From NCBI RefSeq assembly GCF_001632365.1, contig NW_024468513.1:559639-623638 (forward strand): 64,000 nucleotides of DNA. The letters run 5' to 3'. The DNA comes from Laetiporus sulphureus 93-53. Lineage: Eukaryota > Basidiomycota > Agaricomycetes > Polyporales > Laetiporaceae. The position numbers and the translations under genes are program-made. Of the stretch, positions 1 through 11,814 are shown in pieces (within the stretch, counting starts at the first letter, position 1; each line of letters begins with the position of its first letter). The notes under the pieces are model-generated. The model was not told the origin of the DNA and ran no database searches. It saw only the letters and a list, made by a program, of their open reading frames with translations.

Positions 1-171
1 AGCAGTTTTGTTTTTGCATTTGTTTGTCGCACACATGCCCCCACGGCCGCGCAACGGCTCGCGGCTCGGACGGCTCTCGCTTCCCCTTCTCCTTCCCGTC
101 TCTCCCCTTCCCTCTATCTTCCCGAGGATGACTTACTGATGCCTTGCTCTTCCTTTCCTCTCTCCCACCAG

Positions 172-1641
172 CTGCGACTCCCCCTCGTCCCGACCTCCCC
201 CATCGTACCTCGTCTTTCACCAAGCGGCACGCTTCCTTCGACAGCCCTAGAGAGGTGCCCTTGCCATACATGCCGCACTCCCACCATCTGTCTTACTCAA
301 GCACGAACGCCGCTACGCACACGCGGACGCACGGCGCAGTGATAGGCGACGCTGTTGGCGGAGCTGCGCACAACGTCTACACGACATACGACTTCGAGCG
401 CCCAGGCGGCGCAGGGTCAGGTGTCATTACTGATCACGCGGGATCAGCGTCGTCGTCATCGAACGATAGCCTCCCGAGCGCATCATTATCAGCCATGTCC
501 GCGCCGACGTCGTCCCGCGTCGACACCCCCATGGACACTAGCGGAAGTTCCGGCGCTAGCTCTTACTTCGCAGACATGTCTGCTGTTGGGTCCACTTCCG
601 CGAGCCCTCCCGTCTCGTTCTCGCAGGTCTTGCAGCGCCGAGGACAGGCGAGCCCTGTACACCCATTCGCGCGGCCATATTCGACACCGGATGCGAGCGG
701 CATTTGTCAAGCACCGCCCCGCATACACTCACCCAGGCCGGTGAGGCCCACTGCCGGGTCAGACAGGTGCTCTACTGTGAGCCTGCCGCTGCCATCGCAT
801 ACGCCTTATCACACGCTCCCAGAGCTGTCTGGAAGTATGACTCAGGAAAGCATAAACATGGGTGAAGGTCTTAATTTGCCATATTTTCTGTCGTCATCTT
901 CCTCTTCTAGCGCTGTTTCGGTGCCTACGCAATCTTCATCTGCGTCCATGGATCCCACGACTGGTCCATCACATTCGGCGGTCCGGTCTCCATCGCAGTC
1001 GTCATACTCGGATTGGGCATATGAGCGCTCAATATCTCCGCCCTTCTCGCGCTTGCTGGAACGAGCATATTCTCACTCTTGTTGGGGCTCTCTATCCCCT
1101 CTGACGCCATCTCCGGATCCATCAACGCTCCCGCCACCCGCTCCTCCCGTCGTATTAACACCGCCTCCACCACCTTTGAGCGAAGGTACATCTGAAAGGG
1201 CGCCGCACGAACCATTTTTAGCACATGAGCCAGCACCAAATGATAGCTATATCGCGGTTGAGACGAATCCGAGGGAGTATCGACTGCTGGTGAAGTTACC
1301 GGGATTTAGGCGGGATGCAATGTGAGTCATCGCACGAGATCCATGTGTCAGCTATCGTCACTCATATAAATTGTGTTCGTGCAGCACGCTGTCGACGCGT
1401 AAAGGGCGGATTTTGCATGTGGTCGCTGACTCTTGGGAGCCGAACGGGGGTGCGTCATTTTCAGCTCCGACCGGTGGGCGCAGATACTGATTGCGGATTG
1501 TTCTTCTCTTCCCCTTGTTGTTTGACAGGTCATTTCGAGCGGCGGATATCATTCGGATATGATGCCGACCTTGGCCAAGTGCGCGCTGAGTTCGACGGCG
1601 AGTTCCTGAGGGTCATCGTGCCACGGCGCATGCATCTGTGA
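172..1641 (+). CDS. C-terminal HSP20/alpha-crystallin domain protein, 5' end uncertain
   Basis: Three exons are visible: about 172-1321, 1385-1449 and 1529-1641, with GT-AG introns 1322-1384 and 1450-1528. The first ~380 residues are Ser/Pro-rich and look disordered. The last ~80 read as an alpha-crystallin fold: they open with EYRLLVKLPGFRRDAI, continue through TLSTRKGRILHVVADSW, and end EFDGEFLRVIVPRRM, the usual G-x-L strand. Small heat-shock proteins bind unfolding clients without ATP. This one is odd in its very long N-terminal extension and in ending right after the domain with no I-x-I tail. The start is unclear. The frame is open upstream to a pyrimidine-rich AG at 170-171 that looks like an acceptor, and the first in-frame ATG is at 270. 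An upstream exon may lie outside the window. The domain call is fairly sure, the client role inferred. Confidence 0.68.
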
Positions 1642-3276
1642 CCTCGTGGAGCCTGCGCAAGTGATTCGATGCACCTGCGTTATATGTACGGTTGTCACCC
1701 CCATCTCCATCTGTTCTCATGTCCGCTCCCACCCCTGCATCTTCTCGCGTTTGCTTCACTCCGTCAACGATAGCAACAGCCAGTGATGTCCTCCGCGGTT
1801 TCAGGATTGCATAATGGAGCTCGCGCAAATTGACAAAAATATTCACAGTATGCGGCAGGATAAAGGCCGGTACCGAGCAGCAGAGCGCGTAATCGTCACG
1901 TCACGACATCCTCATCCATCATGATCAATACACCGGCATTGGCCTTAATGTTTCGTGCATTATTTCCTATTTCCTCATCGTTCCACTCCTCCATCGTAAC
2001 ACGCTGTCCACCCATTTCACGTTGTCGAGATCCATCATCCTTCGCGCTTCTATGCCTCATTGGCTGGCGTGGACATGCTGAGCCTTTTGCAGTCGGTATT
2101 CCCGTTGACATCGATCGGTTTTCTCCGCCGTTCCCCTGGCGCGAACGGAGATATCGCGGACGGCTGCAACGATAAGGGGTCCCTCTCATTCTTCCGTCTC
2201 CTTTCTTGCCTATCCTGACGTTACGTGAAGGCCACGCGCAATCGAGCTCGCTGCCCCGGTACAATAATCAAGCATTGTAACAACAATCGCAACTTCTCTG
2301 CCATTCTCTACCGTCTTGTCACGGCCCGCTCACGAGTACGGCCTTCATCGGCCCCTGGCCTTACCCAACCAGCATACCACTGTCAATTCACTTGACTAAA
2401 TGCTCCTATCGCCTAGCTTTCATCATCTGGCTTCCCAAAGACGCAGTGTCACGTATCTGTCGATAACTTACATATCCATGCTGCGCTCTCACCACGAACG
2501 TCCTGTTCGTCGCTCTGTATCTTTTGTGCTCGTATCCACGTCGCCGGCTGTTATGTATACCTCGGAAACGGACACTGGTACCGCCACTTCTTTCCGTTCG
2601 ACTGCTCCTGCCCTGCCTGCTATCCCGTACTGCACTGCCCATAATATCATTTGTATATCCTCACATCCTCTAGTTGATTCCATGCCCTGTTGAATTGCCT
2701 TTGCTGTTCCTGAAGACTATCGCTGATCTCGATGGCGTCGCGCGTATCGATTGCTCTCGTTAACGCCATGTATTTATGATATTCTTCACTGCGCTCGATT
2801 TTCACACATTCTTATTCATTATACAGTCTTGACAGCGGGCGACGCCGCTATTTAGATTGCCCTTTAGTCTGCATAGTACCCACGTCCCAATACAATTGCG
2901 TCGGAAATGAGCCAGCTTCGAAACGTCGTGGACAGATCTCTAGTGACGTTGCAAGTCTGCTGACACAAAAGTCCTCCCGCCTCGGGGTGGACACGCTGCA
3001 TGAGCTCGCATTGGCAAGGCATTACGCATGCGGAGTGGAGTAACGTACACGTCTCAAGGTCACATTCACCCATATCATGCCTGATCCTGATACACCTCTC
3101 GCCGATGACCGTCGGACCATGCGGGAAGCGAACCACAATCTCGATGATGTTATCCTGATCTCTCTGCGGACATGTACCACAAGGGCAGGCGTATCCCATG
3201 ATCAGCCTCGGCCGCATAACATTATCCACACCGGAGCCCGGGCATCAACAATAAAGTTCGGAGGATGCTGTGGCTC
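1642..3276. other. convergent intergenic region, no gene seen
   Basis: About 1.6 kb between the 3' ends of the HSP20-domain gene and AFG1. Short open frames exist on both strands, the longest about 122 codons, but none shows a recognisable domain, sensible splice structure or coding-like composition. It presumably holds the two 3' untranslated regions. Confidence 0.5.
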
Positions 3277-5597
3277 TCATCCACGTCCTCGGTCATCCTT
3301 GGAATCCGGGTGCGAACGTTCGTACGCCCTTGCCCCACGACCCCATGCCTTGGCTCGCTCGCCCCAATCCTCTCTCACACCCCACACATGAACCTCACTC
3401 AGGCGTGGAGCTTCAGGGCGTCCCACGGGCTGCGACAGCGCTTCGTTCGCCGCCTCACTAGCAAAATCAGCGCCCGCGCTGTCTGTCGAGACGCATACGG
3501 GCACCCGCATGGCGCGATCCCGAGAGCCGGCAGTGCCCGATGGACTGGAAGAGCTTTCCCACTTGCGCAAGGAAAGGGGAAGAGGGATCCAGCGCTCTTC
3601 ATCCGCATAGCTTTCGCTTGTCATCTCCAGCAGGCGGGACAAGGCACGCTTGAATGCAAATTCTTCGTCTTTACCTGGACAATGTCAGATCAGCGGCGCC
3701 CAGATGAGATAGGTCAGTATTTGACATACCCGAGAAGATCGACAAGGTGTCAAGGGCTAGCGGCGCAGCAGGCGCCTCCGGGGCTTCCGCCATGTTTGGA
3801 GCATCGTAGGAAGATACGTTCGGACGGTAGACATCTTGTGTCTCTGCCACCGCTTCCGCCATCATAACATCCACATCGGACGATTGCGCGCCGCTGTCTG
3901 CATCATCGTTGGAGGTATCTGGAGGTGTATCAGGAAAGAACAGGCGCTCCGGCTGGGTCTCCGCGAGGCAAATGATCCGGCAACGAGCTTCATAGAGCGC
4001 GTCGACCAATGAGATGAAGCGTCGTGCCTGGTTCTTGGCCGACAACTTGAGTATCGGGATATCCGTGATTGCGACTGTTCGGTATGTAGATGCTAATGTC
4101 ATGTAGTCTGCCGGTCCGAGTGACTGCCTGAAATCAGTCCTTCACCGCGGTGTCGTGCGTGCAAAGGTCTTACCTCGTCACACAACTCTGAGAATGTATA
4201 TTTGCATACGTCACCAGAAGACCATGGCACGCCGAGAGTTCGACCGAAGACAGTGAGATTGGTCAACCGAGGTCCTGGCATCCCAATACAAGTATTCAAT
4301 CAGATGCGGATCTCAACGGTCACAAAACTCACCGGACCCATCATCAGAATACGCCCTCAATTTCTGGTAGAATTTATTCTCTTGACCGTATACGTACCAA
4401 CTCTTCTCCGAGGTGCGCTCAGTTCGCGCCACTCTCCAGTCATGATCACTGCGCAAGATGAGCACCGGACATCTCGCCTTCAGTGCTTCCACGAAAGGCT
4501 CCAACCTATCCCTCTGAACACCGTTCTTGTACAGATCGTCCGGTACCTTGTTAGAGCTGCCCACGATCACACCACCCATACGCCAGAACCAGGATAGCAC
4601 GTCCGCGAGTAATGTCGCGCTAGAGACGTCAAGGAGCTGGATCTCGTCGAAAACCAGTAGCCAATGTCGCAAAATCAGCCTTTGAGCGACCATAAATGCG
4701 ATCGACGGTTTGACCGATTCGAGGCTAGATACCCAGCCGCTCATTGGTGTGCGTGTCCATCGGATGGGCAACTGTCCAGAGCCAAGTAGCTCTCGCCATC
4801 GTTCGCGGATAGCTTTGTTCCATGACGGAGAAACCGGTTCGGACTGTTCGAGAGATGTGTCTCTTTGGTGGACACTCGCCATGCGACGTTGAGTCTCTTC
4901 CCACACACCACGATAGGTCTCTAGCACCAGTTCGCTGTAGTGTTTGCGCGCCTTGTACGGGGTAGGCGTCATAGAGAACCACATATCTATTAGGAAGCTC
5001 TTGCCACATCCTGGTGGTCCGATAAGAAGAAGGCCCTGAAGCTACGTTAAAAGTCGTATCATGAGCATATACCGATCTTGCCTTAGGAGTCGTGAGAGCC
5101 TCAATCTCTTCCGCATGCGTTCTAATGCGCATCAAAGCCAGCTTGTCTGGGTTGGCGTCTTCAGAAGAATCCTCGGAAGGCGCCCACCACGGAGACGAAT
5201 CAAGCGATTCGGTAGAACTCCCAGGCGTCAGAGGCTTTGTGTTGAGGTAACGCGCAGAGAGAGCAGGAGGAGCGTAACCGTCTAACTCCTTCTGTAATCT
5301 CCTAAGCTTGAAGTATTATTGCACATCTGATAAGCGGCGTACTCAGCTCAAGGATCAGATGCACACCTGCATAATAACCCTGACCTGTTCCTCATCGTAT
5401 GTGATCTTGCCGAGAGTGGCTAGGCCTCGGTAGTGCTGTAACAGGTCCGTATGCTGCGGTAATCCCGTTATGTTCCCTTCATGAGGAACAGGGACGCTGT
5501 GGGAGGATCGTGTTGCATTCGCATAGCATTTGGATCCCAGCCGATGACATGTAGCCTGGGCCACGAAAAGTGACCTGAAAGTATTGGGGAGAATCAT
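3277..5597 (-). CDS. AFG1: AFG1/LACE1-family mitochondrial AAA+ ATPase
   Basis: AFG1 proteins are matrix ATPases at the inner mitochondrial membrane that assist turnover and assembly of respiratory-chain subunits. The first exon starts at 5597 (MILPNTFRSLFVAQATCHRL), a plausible presequence. Walker A is GPPGCGKS and Walker B LLVFDEIQLLD. Downstream come the sensor-like stretch IVGSSNKVPDDLYKNGVQR and the family segment YRTVAITDIPILKLSAKNQ followed by ARRFISLVDALYE. An Asp/Glu/Ala-rich insert lies near residue 450, and the C-terminus is Arg/Gly-rich. The gene is split into several exons. One intron (5042-5081, 40 nt) appears to use a GC donor (aag|gcaag), which joins TTPK to LQGLLLIGPPG in frame. 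The start codon is only 83 bp from a divergent tRNA-Val gene. The family assignment is secure; the exact ends of some introns are not. Confidence 0.92.
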
Positions 5598-5680
5598 TTA
5601 GAGCATCGGGCCACTGCTCTGGACGATTAACTCGAAATAAAGGTCTTTAAGTAATTTCACTGCCACCCTCATAAGATATT

Positions 5681-5754
5681 GGGTCGGTGGCGTAGTTGGT
5701 TATCGCATCTGTCTAACACACAGAAGGTCCTCAGTTCGATCCTGGGCCGACTCA
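5681..5754 (+). tRNA. tRNA-Val (anticodon AAC)
   Basis: A complete cloverleaf folds by eye. The 7-bp acceptor pairs gggtcgg with ccgactc, with A as discriminator. The D-arm follows T8-G9. The anticodon stem pairs tctgt with acaga around loop ctaacac, giving anticodon AAC. The T-arm is ctcag/ctggg with loop ttcgatc. There is no intron. A run of five T at 5757-5761 fits a Pol III terminator. AAC is read as inosine-AC and decodes the common valine codons. Confidence 0.95.
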
Positions 5755-5934
5755 AGTTTTTGCATTCTCTTTCTGCCCACTTTGTTTGCTGCTGCAGTCA
5801 TGAAGTAAAGGCCAGTAGTTTGATCGGATCAGTTTCTCAATACATCTATGCAGAGGTCGCCCGAGAGCCGATCGATACGTTCTTGCATCGCATATATTGC
5901 AGAGGATTCAAATAGTAAGGCGGCTGCGGCCCGT

Positions 5935-5966
5935 CATGGCCACCCATGGCCACCCATGGCAACCCG
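5935..5966. repeat. short tandem repeat of a ccatggccac unit
   Basis: About three imperfect copies of a 10-nt unit (catggccacc) lie in tandem about 140 bp upstream of the start of the next gene. This is a minisatellite-like stretch in its promoter; function unknown. Confidence 0.7.
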
Positions 5967-6021
5967 GGAGACAGTTGAGTGTGCATGTCCGCATATGGTA
6001 CGCAGAGGCCCAAGGAGATCT

Positions 6022-6027
6022 TATAAG
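6022..6027 (+). promoter_or_regulatory. possible TATA element
   Basis: The sequence tataag lies about 80 nt upstream of the ATG at 6106, a spacing compatible with a fungal TATA element. Support is positional only. Confidence 0.35.
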
Positions 6028-6105
6028 CGGGTTGTGGGCATCCATCGTCCTTCCTTCCAACCATCATCACACTTGCCTTGCCACATCGCCACAGTTGCCA
6101 CAATC

Positions 6106-8640
6106 ATGCTCCCATTTCACGTACTCATCTCCACCCTCGCCTCCATTTACCTCTTGCTCGTTGCGACTCCCCGTCCAGTTGGAAGACTCTTGCTCCCCGT
6201 AGTCTTCCAGCTGGCCGGCGACGTGGACTTCGGAGACCCGTCTTCGCTATCAGGGTATGCCATCACTTGCCGATGTTGTGTGCTCGCCTGTCGTTAACGC
6301 ATTAGCTAGCCAACTGCTCGACGGTTCCCCCCTCGAAGACGCGGTCTTATCGCATGTCGCTTTGGCCGCTGCGGAGCGCGTCTTCGTTGGGCCGTTATAC
6401 TGCACAGATCTTACCATCAGGATGTCAAGCGATCTGGTCACCATGGTCCAAACTGACCAGCTTGGGCCCAAGCGACTACGTCGTCTCCTTGCAAGGTCTT
6501 TATCTTCCGTACTCCGTGCTGTCTTCAATGCTTCGGCAGTTCGGCCCAATATCCCTGCGATCTCTATTCTCCGGGAACCGCTGCCTGCGGGCGTGGTCCT
6601 GGCGTACATCATAGCGACCTTCATTTTAATGTGTCTCGGCTGGTTATCCTGTTCTGGTCTTCTGTGGCTGTTTGCGCATTGGCAAGGCATCAAGAGCCTT
6701 CAGAGTCGTATAATCAGGCCTACTGCCGTAGATGCCAATCGTGACTTTGAAGCTAAGGTGAGCTACACCTGGCCTGGCCCAAGGACACGTCGATGACCAG
6801 GTTGCATGATCACGTCAACAGTTATCGGACAGCCCCAAGAAACTTGTGGACAGGCCCGCCAGCCCGCTCGTCGACATCTGCACACTTGATGACACCAACT
6901 CCCTGCCTGTCAATGGAGATTCTGCTGGCACTTTGACCGTCGATCCTGAAGTGAAATATGACCGCGAAAATGCGTTGACCATCAACACGAACGATAATGC
7001 AGAGCCTGAGGATGCCGCTGTCTCTTCTGGAGGATCCCATTCCGATATTGCACAAATTGTTCCATCGACCGTCAGAATCCTGCCGGCACCTCCACTTGAG
7101 CTCGACCAAAAGGATGATCATGCACTGTGTTCAGATGTCGCCAATAGCGTCGAGAAATCGGTGGCAGGGTCACACCTTGAAGTCCAACCGGCCATATTCC
7201 CCATCGCTAGCACCGTCCTCTCCGGGCCGATGCTGTCCCCGTCAGGGTGCTTATACGTCGAGACCAGTGCTTTAAGCACTGACAACGTGTATGAGCGGGC
7301 TGACGTCGAGCTATCGCCGCATGACACACTTGAAGAAACAACGTTGGGCATCAATTCCGATAAGTTCGATCTGAAGGACAGTCCACGCGAGTTCGGATGT
7401 CAAGAGGCCCAGATTGACGTTTTTACTGTCGACATTGAGGATGCCGAGCTTGTCGATGATCTGGAGACTCCTCGTGTACTCCTTCCTGCTATCGACCTTC
7501 TTCGTTCTGAGTCCCACTTCGAGAACTTGTGGACAATTGACGGATCGACGGCCTCTCCGGTCGTTGTCCTCACGCAAGAAGACACTGCGCATAATGTCGG
7601 TACTTCCGGATTATCTTGCAGGTATAACTCGGCAGCGTCTCCGTATGTCTCATTTGATGTCGGCGACGCCGGCCTCGAGATCACCACTGCGGAGCCCATA
7701 GACGAGCCATTGGTACTTCCGTTTTGTGCAGCTGCGACTGACGGTTTCCATTGTATAACGATAACGACGAGATTGCCATCAAAGAAGGAGTCGCCTCCGC
7801 CTGTCGTCGTTGGACTCGGACCCATTCACGAAGGCGACAACTACTTACCAGCTTCGCACATAATGGAAGGCCTCGTCACGCATACCGTCATGTCGTTCCA
7901 TGAAGAAGAGGATCATCCAGATGTTTCAATTATCAATTTCGCTCTCCCTCGGGCTGAAAGGTCACGATCAGACACGGATCGCACTGTTTCGGATGTGCCA
8001 TTCGACTGCCTGTCTGATTCCGCTGCCATTTGGAACCTCGCCGCACAGACAAAGCTGCCGCTACCGTGCTGCATCCGAGGCCTTCCTGATGTACGGTTGC
8101 CAAAGCCCCAGAGGACCGTTGAATGCCCCGCCAACTTTGGACGCCTTGAACCCAACCTGGAGGAGCTTGGCCATTTCTTCAATCGTCATTCTCGCTCGAT
8201 CAGTGTGTTTGATGTGAGTTTGTTCCTTCAAGTGTCTTGCATGTAGTACTAAGTTTGTGGTTAGCCGAGGGCGTTCGAGAAAGGGCCCATGCTGAACAAG
8301 TTGGAGCTGGCATACACAGGTTACAGAGTCCGGTTTTTGGAAGGCGTGAATTGTCTCCGTGCACAGAGAGAGCGACAGAAACAAGACGCTGCGTCCATGC
8401 GAGCTGCTTTATTTGATAATGTGCGGAATGTTTTGGCTTTGCCGACGCGAAATATGATGACGTCCGAGGATATGGTGCCGGTATGTACCAGGCTCTTCAC
8501 ATCTGTTACTGTCGCTGACATGGATCGATCAGGACACCATGCCTGGACACACTCCCAAGCCCCGATCGAAGCTCACCTCCGCCGCAATCTCCGTCGTCCA
8601 GGGGCATATAGGTGCTGCCTCTGCCGCGACACGCCTGTGA
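6106..8640 (+). CDS. unknown single-TM membrane protein, frame break at an A-run
   Basis: I do not recognise this family. Five exons fit: 6106-6254, 6310-6757, 6821-8213, 8265-8480 and 8533-8640. The N-terminus (MLPFHVLISTLASIYLLLVA) looks like a signal or anchor segment. Near residue 165 a TM helix reads GVVLAYIIATFILMCLGWL. A long acidic, Ser/Thr-rich region of about 450 residues follows, probably cytosolic and disordered. The end carries a charged helix (LAYTGYRVRFLEGVNCLRAQ) with conserved-looking spacing. Introns 1, 3 and 4 keep the frame. Intron 2 (6758-6820) has good signals but leaves exon 3 one base out of frame. Counting one A fewer in the aaaa at 6839-6842 restores SPKKLVDRPASP. 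So this is either a sequencing or assembly error or a recent frameshift. No catalytic motif is visible. Confidence 0.6.
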
Positions 8641-10221
8641 ATGGTCGTCGGTATGTCGTTGCGCCCATATTCACTACGTACTCCAGAGCTCAGCCGTTGA
8701 AGATGACAAGGGAAGGGCACGTTCCTGCGGAGAAAACGGTTAAAGGGTAATTTGTCTACACCAGTCCTATGCACGACACCCAGGATGAGCAACCGTGTGG
8801 TTGTGGCACCGGTATGCTCCCATTTCCCTTTTTCTGTGCTTTGCTGAACAGCACCGGCATGCGAAGGTTGGCGCTCTCGCACAATGCTCACTCCATGAGA
8901 CGCATCACGCCGATACCTTAGGTTAGGCAACGCAAGCGAGAGAACGACGTACGATGATCATTATCCAGAGGACAAATAGTGTTAGAGTGCGAAGTCACAG
9001 TACTGGTATGCCCTTGACGCATCTGTGGCTTATTGCGACGCTGACATTGCTATCCGGCTGAAGGATGCTGTACTCGCAGCGCTTCTCTGGACAGCTCTTC
9101 ACAGAATTCCGTACGTGGTGACTGTCAGATCGAGGAAGAATGACGAACGGATGCAAGCCCACAGTGCTGGTGAGTCTCAGTTGCTCTGGGTATTGCTCGC
9201 GGTTAAGAGCAGTTCTGTCCGAGAAGGTGCTGTGGGTAAGCAAATAGCTCTATCAAACGTTCAAAATCACCGTTGTTGCGTTCACGGTTGTGTCGCGCGA
9301 TGATCCACACGTCATTCATGTCAATTGTTTGCTTCATTCTTCCGCTCTTCTCCCCCCACTATCTTGCAAGCGAGACTGGCACACACTCCCGATCCCTCAG
9401 CCGCGTGACCTGCATTGAAAATGACTATTGAGCATATGCTCACCGAACATAGTGTCGTCGCAATACCTTCGGATACCTTCCACACACTCACACATCAACC
9501 TCGAATGACCTCACAGCAGGATATACCCTGCAAGAATTCCCGGACAATATCCTCCGCAAAGTTTTCCACATATATATCCTTCACTGGACGATCTACTGCA
9601 TATTTAATGAGCTCTGCGGATGCTTTTTCTACCGATTGACATACCTCGCAATATTTCCTCATACTGGATGTATTTCTCAACATCAACTTGGACTGTCTTG
9701 TACAATTCTTCCCGTCATATACTCTACACAACTCCTTTTATCAGATATCCTGCTCCGTTCCCCGTTCCAGATATGTAGCCAGCTAGTGTCTCTCATAGAT
9801 ATTATTACGTACCGAATAGCCAGTGTTCGGTCCAGGACAGCTCTTTCATTATGATATGCAAAGCATATATTCAGCTTCACGTACAAACATCTTGTCAATA
9901 TCTCAGCATCTTTGAAAGGTCGATCGGGGGGAGGGGAGGGGAACAACATCAGCCGAGAGTACTTGTTGACGGATGCCCATAGATTATCGATGGCTCTTCT
10001 AGATGTGATGGGCAAAACATATTCCTGTCGGGCACTGTGAAAGGGTATCCTGGGTGATTAATCCTGTCAGTGTGACAGTCATTCACAAGATGGAGGTCTT
10101 CATCAGATTCTGTGGTTCTTGCGCTCAAATCCCTCATCTACACTGCCGTCAGAGGAACCAGCATCGCCAGTCTGCTTTGAGATGTTTCCAACACCATCTG
10201 GTCGAAAGGGTAGCGACATGC
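8641..10221. other. intergenic region with a possible gene remnant
   Basis: No confident gene. On the minus strand between about 10137 and 9495, three overlapping short frames in different phases have protein-like composition, for example RRAIDNLWASVNKYSRLM and KDIYVENFAEDIVREFLQ. They cannot be joined by normal introns. This may be a decayed gene of unknown family, or chance. Confidence 0.3.
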
Positions 10222-11247
10222 TCATGCAGTGTCATCGAATGGAGGGAGGCCCCAGTCCTCGGGCTTGAAGTCTTCCAAAGATCGTATGGTATGATCCGGT
10301 TGCTCGACGTCCAGCGTCGGACCTGCCTCGCCCAGCGAAAGAAGGTTTGCATCCGGGACCCAGACGACTACAGAGAACAATGATGAGCTTAGCAACAGTT
10401 GGGAGAATTGTCCGAGAGCACACAGACCATTCATCCCGGCCCTCTTGCCAGCCTGGACGCCTGGAATTGCATCCTCGAAGACCAATCCCTTCGAACGCTC
10501 AATCTTCCATTCGTCCGCGACAATCTCGTCCATGCCGACCTTCCGCCCCAACATGCGCTCCGCTGCTACCAGGAACACGTCGGGATGCGGCTTGCCTCTT
10601 CCGGGAGCGATTAGTCCGTCATCGGCGCATACGACACGGCCCTCGAAACAGCCAAAGAGCACATCCTCGAGGTGCGCGCTCTTCTGCGCGTAGTTCCGCC
10701 GCTGCGAGCCGGTCGCGACGGCGATGGGAATGCGGTGCTGGTGGAGATGGCGGACTAGGCGGACTGCGCCTGGAAGCGGCTGAACGGTGGACCAGAGCTC
10801 ATCTTGGCCTTTGCGCCGGAGGTCGAGGTAGGCGTCCAGCGTGAAGTCGGGAGGGAGATCAGGGAAAAAAGAGAGAAGATGTGCGGCTGCTTCACGTTCG
10901 GCTACGTAGAAACAACGTCCATTGAAACGGGTGGTTCATTTGTTTGGTAATGCGCACACACGTTTGCCCATCAGACCAGCTTTGATGTCCCAGGTCATCT
11001 CCTTGCCGTACTGAGATAGGATGTTGTCTGAGGATCTGAAGTAGTCAAACAAAATCCACGAGAAACTCAAGTGAATTGGCAATACGCACTGGTGACCTCC
11101 GTATATACCCTCTCAGAGTCAATCAGGAGGCCTTAAAATGCCAGCAGGGGTGTTACTGCTACGGGATTCTTCAAAGTTGGCGACACACATACCGTCCATA
11201 TCGAAAATGACATACTCGATTTTTGCTCTGGAGGCATTTTTCACCAT
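10222..11247 (-). CDS. HAD-superfamily phosphatase, pseudouridine-5'-phosphatase-like
   Basis: The start is ATG at 11247 (MVKNASRAKIEYVIFDMDG). The first introns are short: exon 1 ends inside the DMDG motif, then come exons carrying LLIDSERVYTEVT and SDNILSQYGKEMTWDIKAG. The main exon holds the rest. HAD motif I is DMDGLLIDSE, with the nucleophile Asp and the second Asp two residues on. Motif II lies at IPIAVATGS, the Lys of motif III at GRGKPHPDVF, and motif IV is VFEDAIPGVQAGKRAGMN, which joins across a 60-nt intron to VVWVPD. The order and the C1 cap fit the HDHD1/PUDP and sugar-phosphatase group, so a small phosphomonoester is the expected substrate; the exact one cannot be told. It ends just before TA at 10222. 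Neighbours give no pathway hint. Confidence 0.88.
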
Positions 11248-11814
11248 GGCGATCACAAAGATTCGCGACAATTCAAATATTCAGTGATTAGGGTATCTGA
11301 GGACGAGAATATGGCACAAAGACGGAGAACAGCTCTGGGCGCTGCGATTCGACCCGCGCGCGTTGTCATTACTACTAGTCTCCCGTGGGCAGACGAGACA
11401 ATTCCTTCAAACCTCCACGGGAACGCTCCGGATATCCTTGTCTGACGTTGTCATACGCTACGATCCCGCGTGAGGTTGAACGCCGATCACTTCAATGACA
11501 CAATAATCTTAGCAGATTTGATCACGTTTGATCACAGCTGTTTCCTTCAGTCACTACACTGCCGTAGGATTGAGGATTGAGGTGAGTTGACCTGTATCCG
11601 TGTAACGCACTGTAATCGTGCATACTCTGTAGACTAAGAGAGTACAGGTGAATAGAATAAGTCGCTACACCAAGAGAGTATACACGCTTACACACAGTGC
11701 ATGCGGAGACGTTACACTTGAAATAAAAGCGATTGCGAACTGAGTTACATACAAGAGAAATCCAGGCAAGGTGGAATACAGTACAGGGTATCTGACCACA
11801 GTGCATGCCGAGAC
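11248..11814. other. intergenic region with a short direct repeat
   Basis: No gene seen. Two similar stretches of about 25 nt beginning cacagtgcatgc lie at about 11693 and 11797, each followed by a gagacgt core. The second copy abuts the left end of the inverted-repeat arm at about 11815, so it may mark a junction. Confidence 0.5.

Noticed and set aside
1896..2264. 122-codon minus-strand frame
   Set aside because: No domain or splice partner in a convergent spacer; treated as chance.
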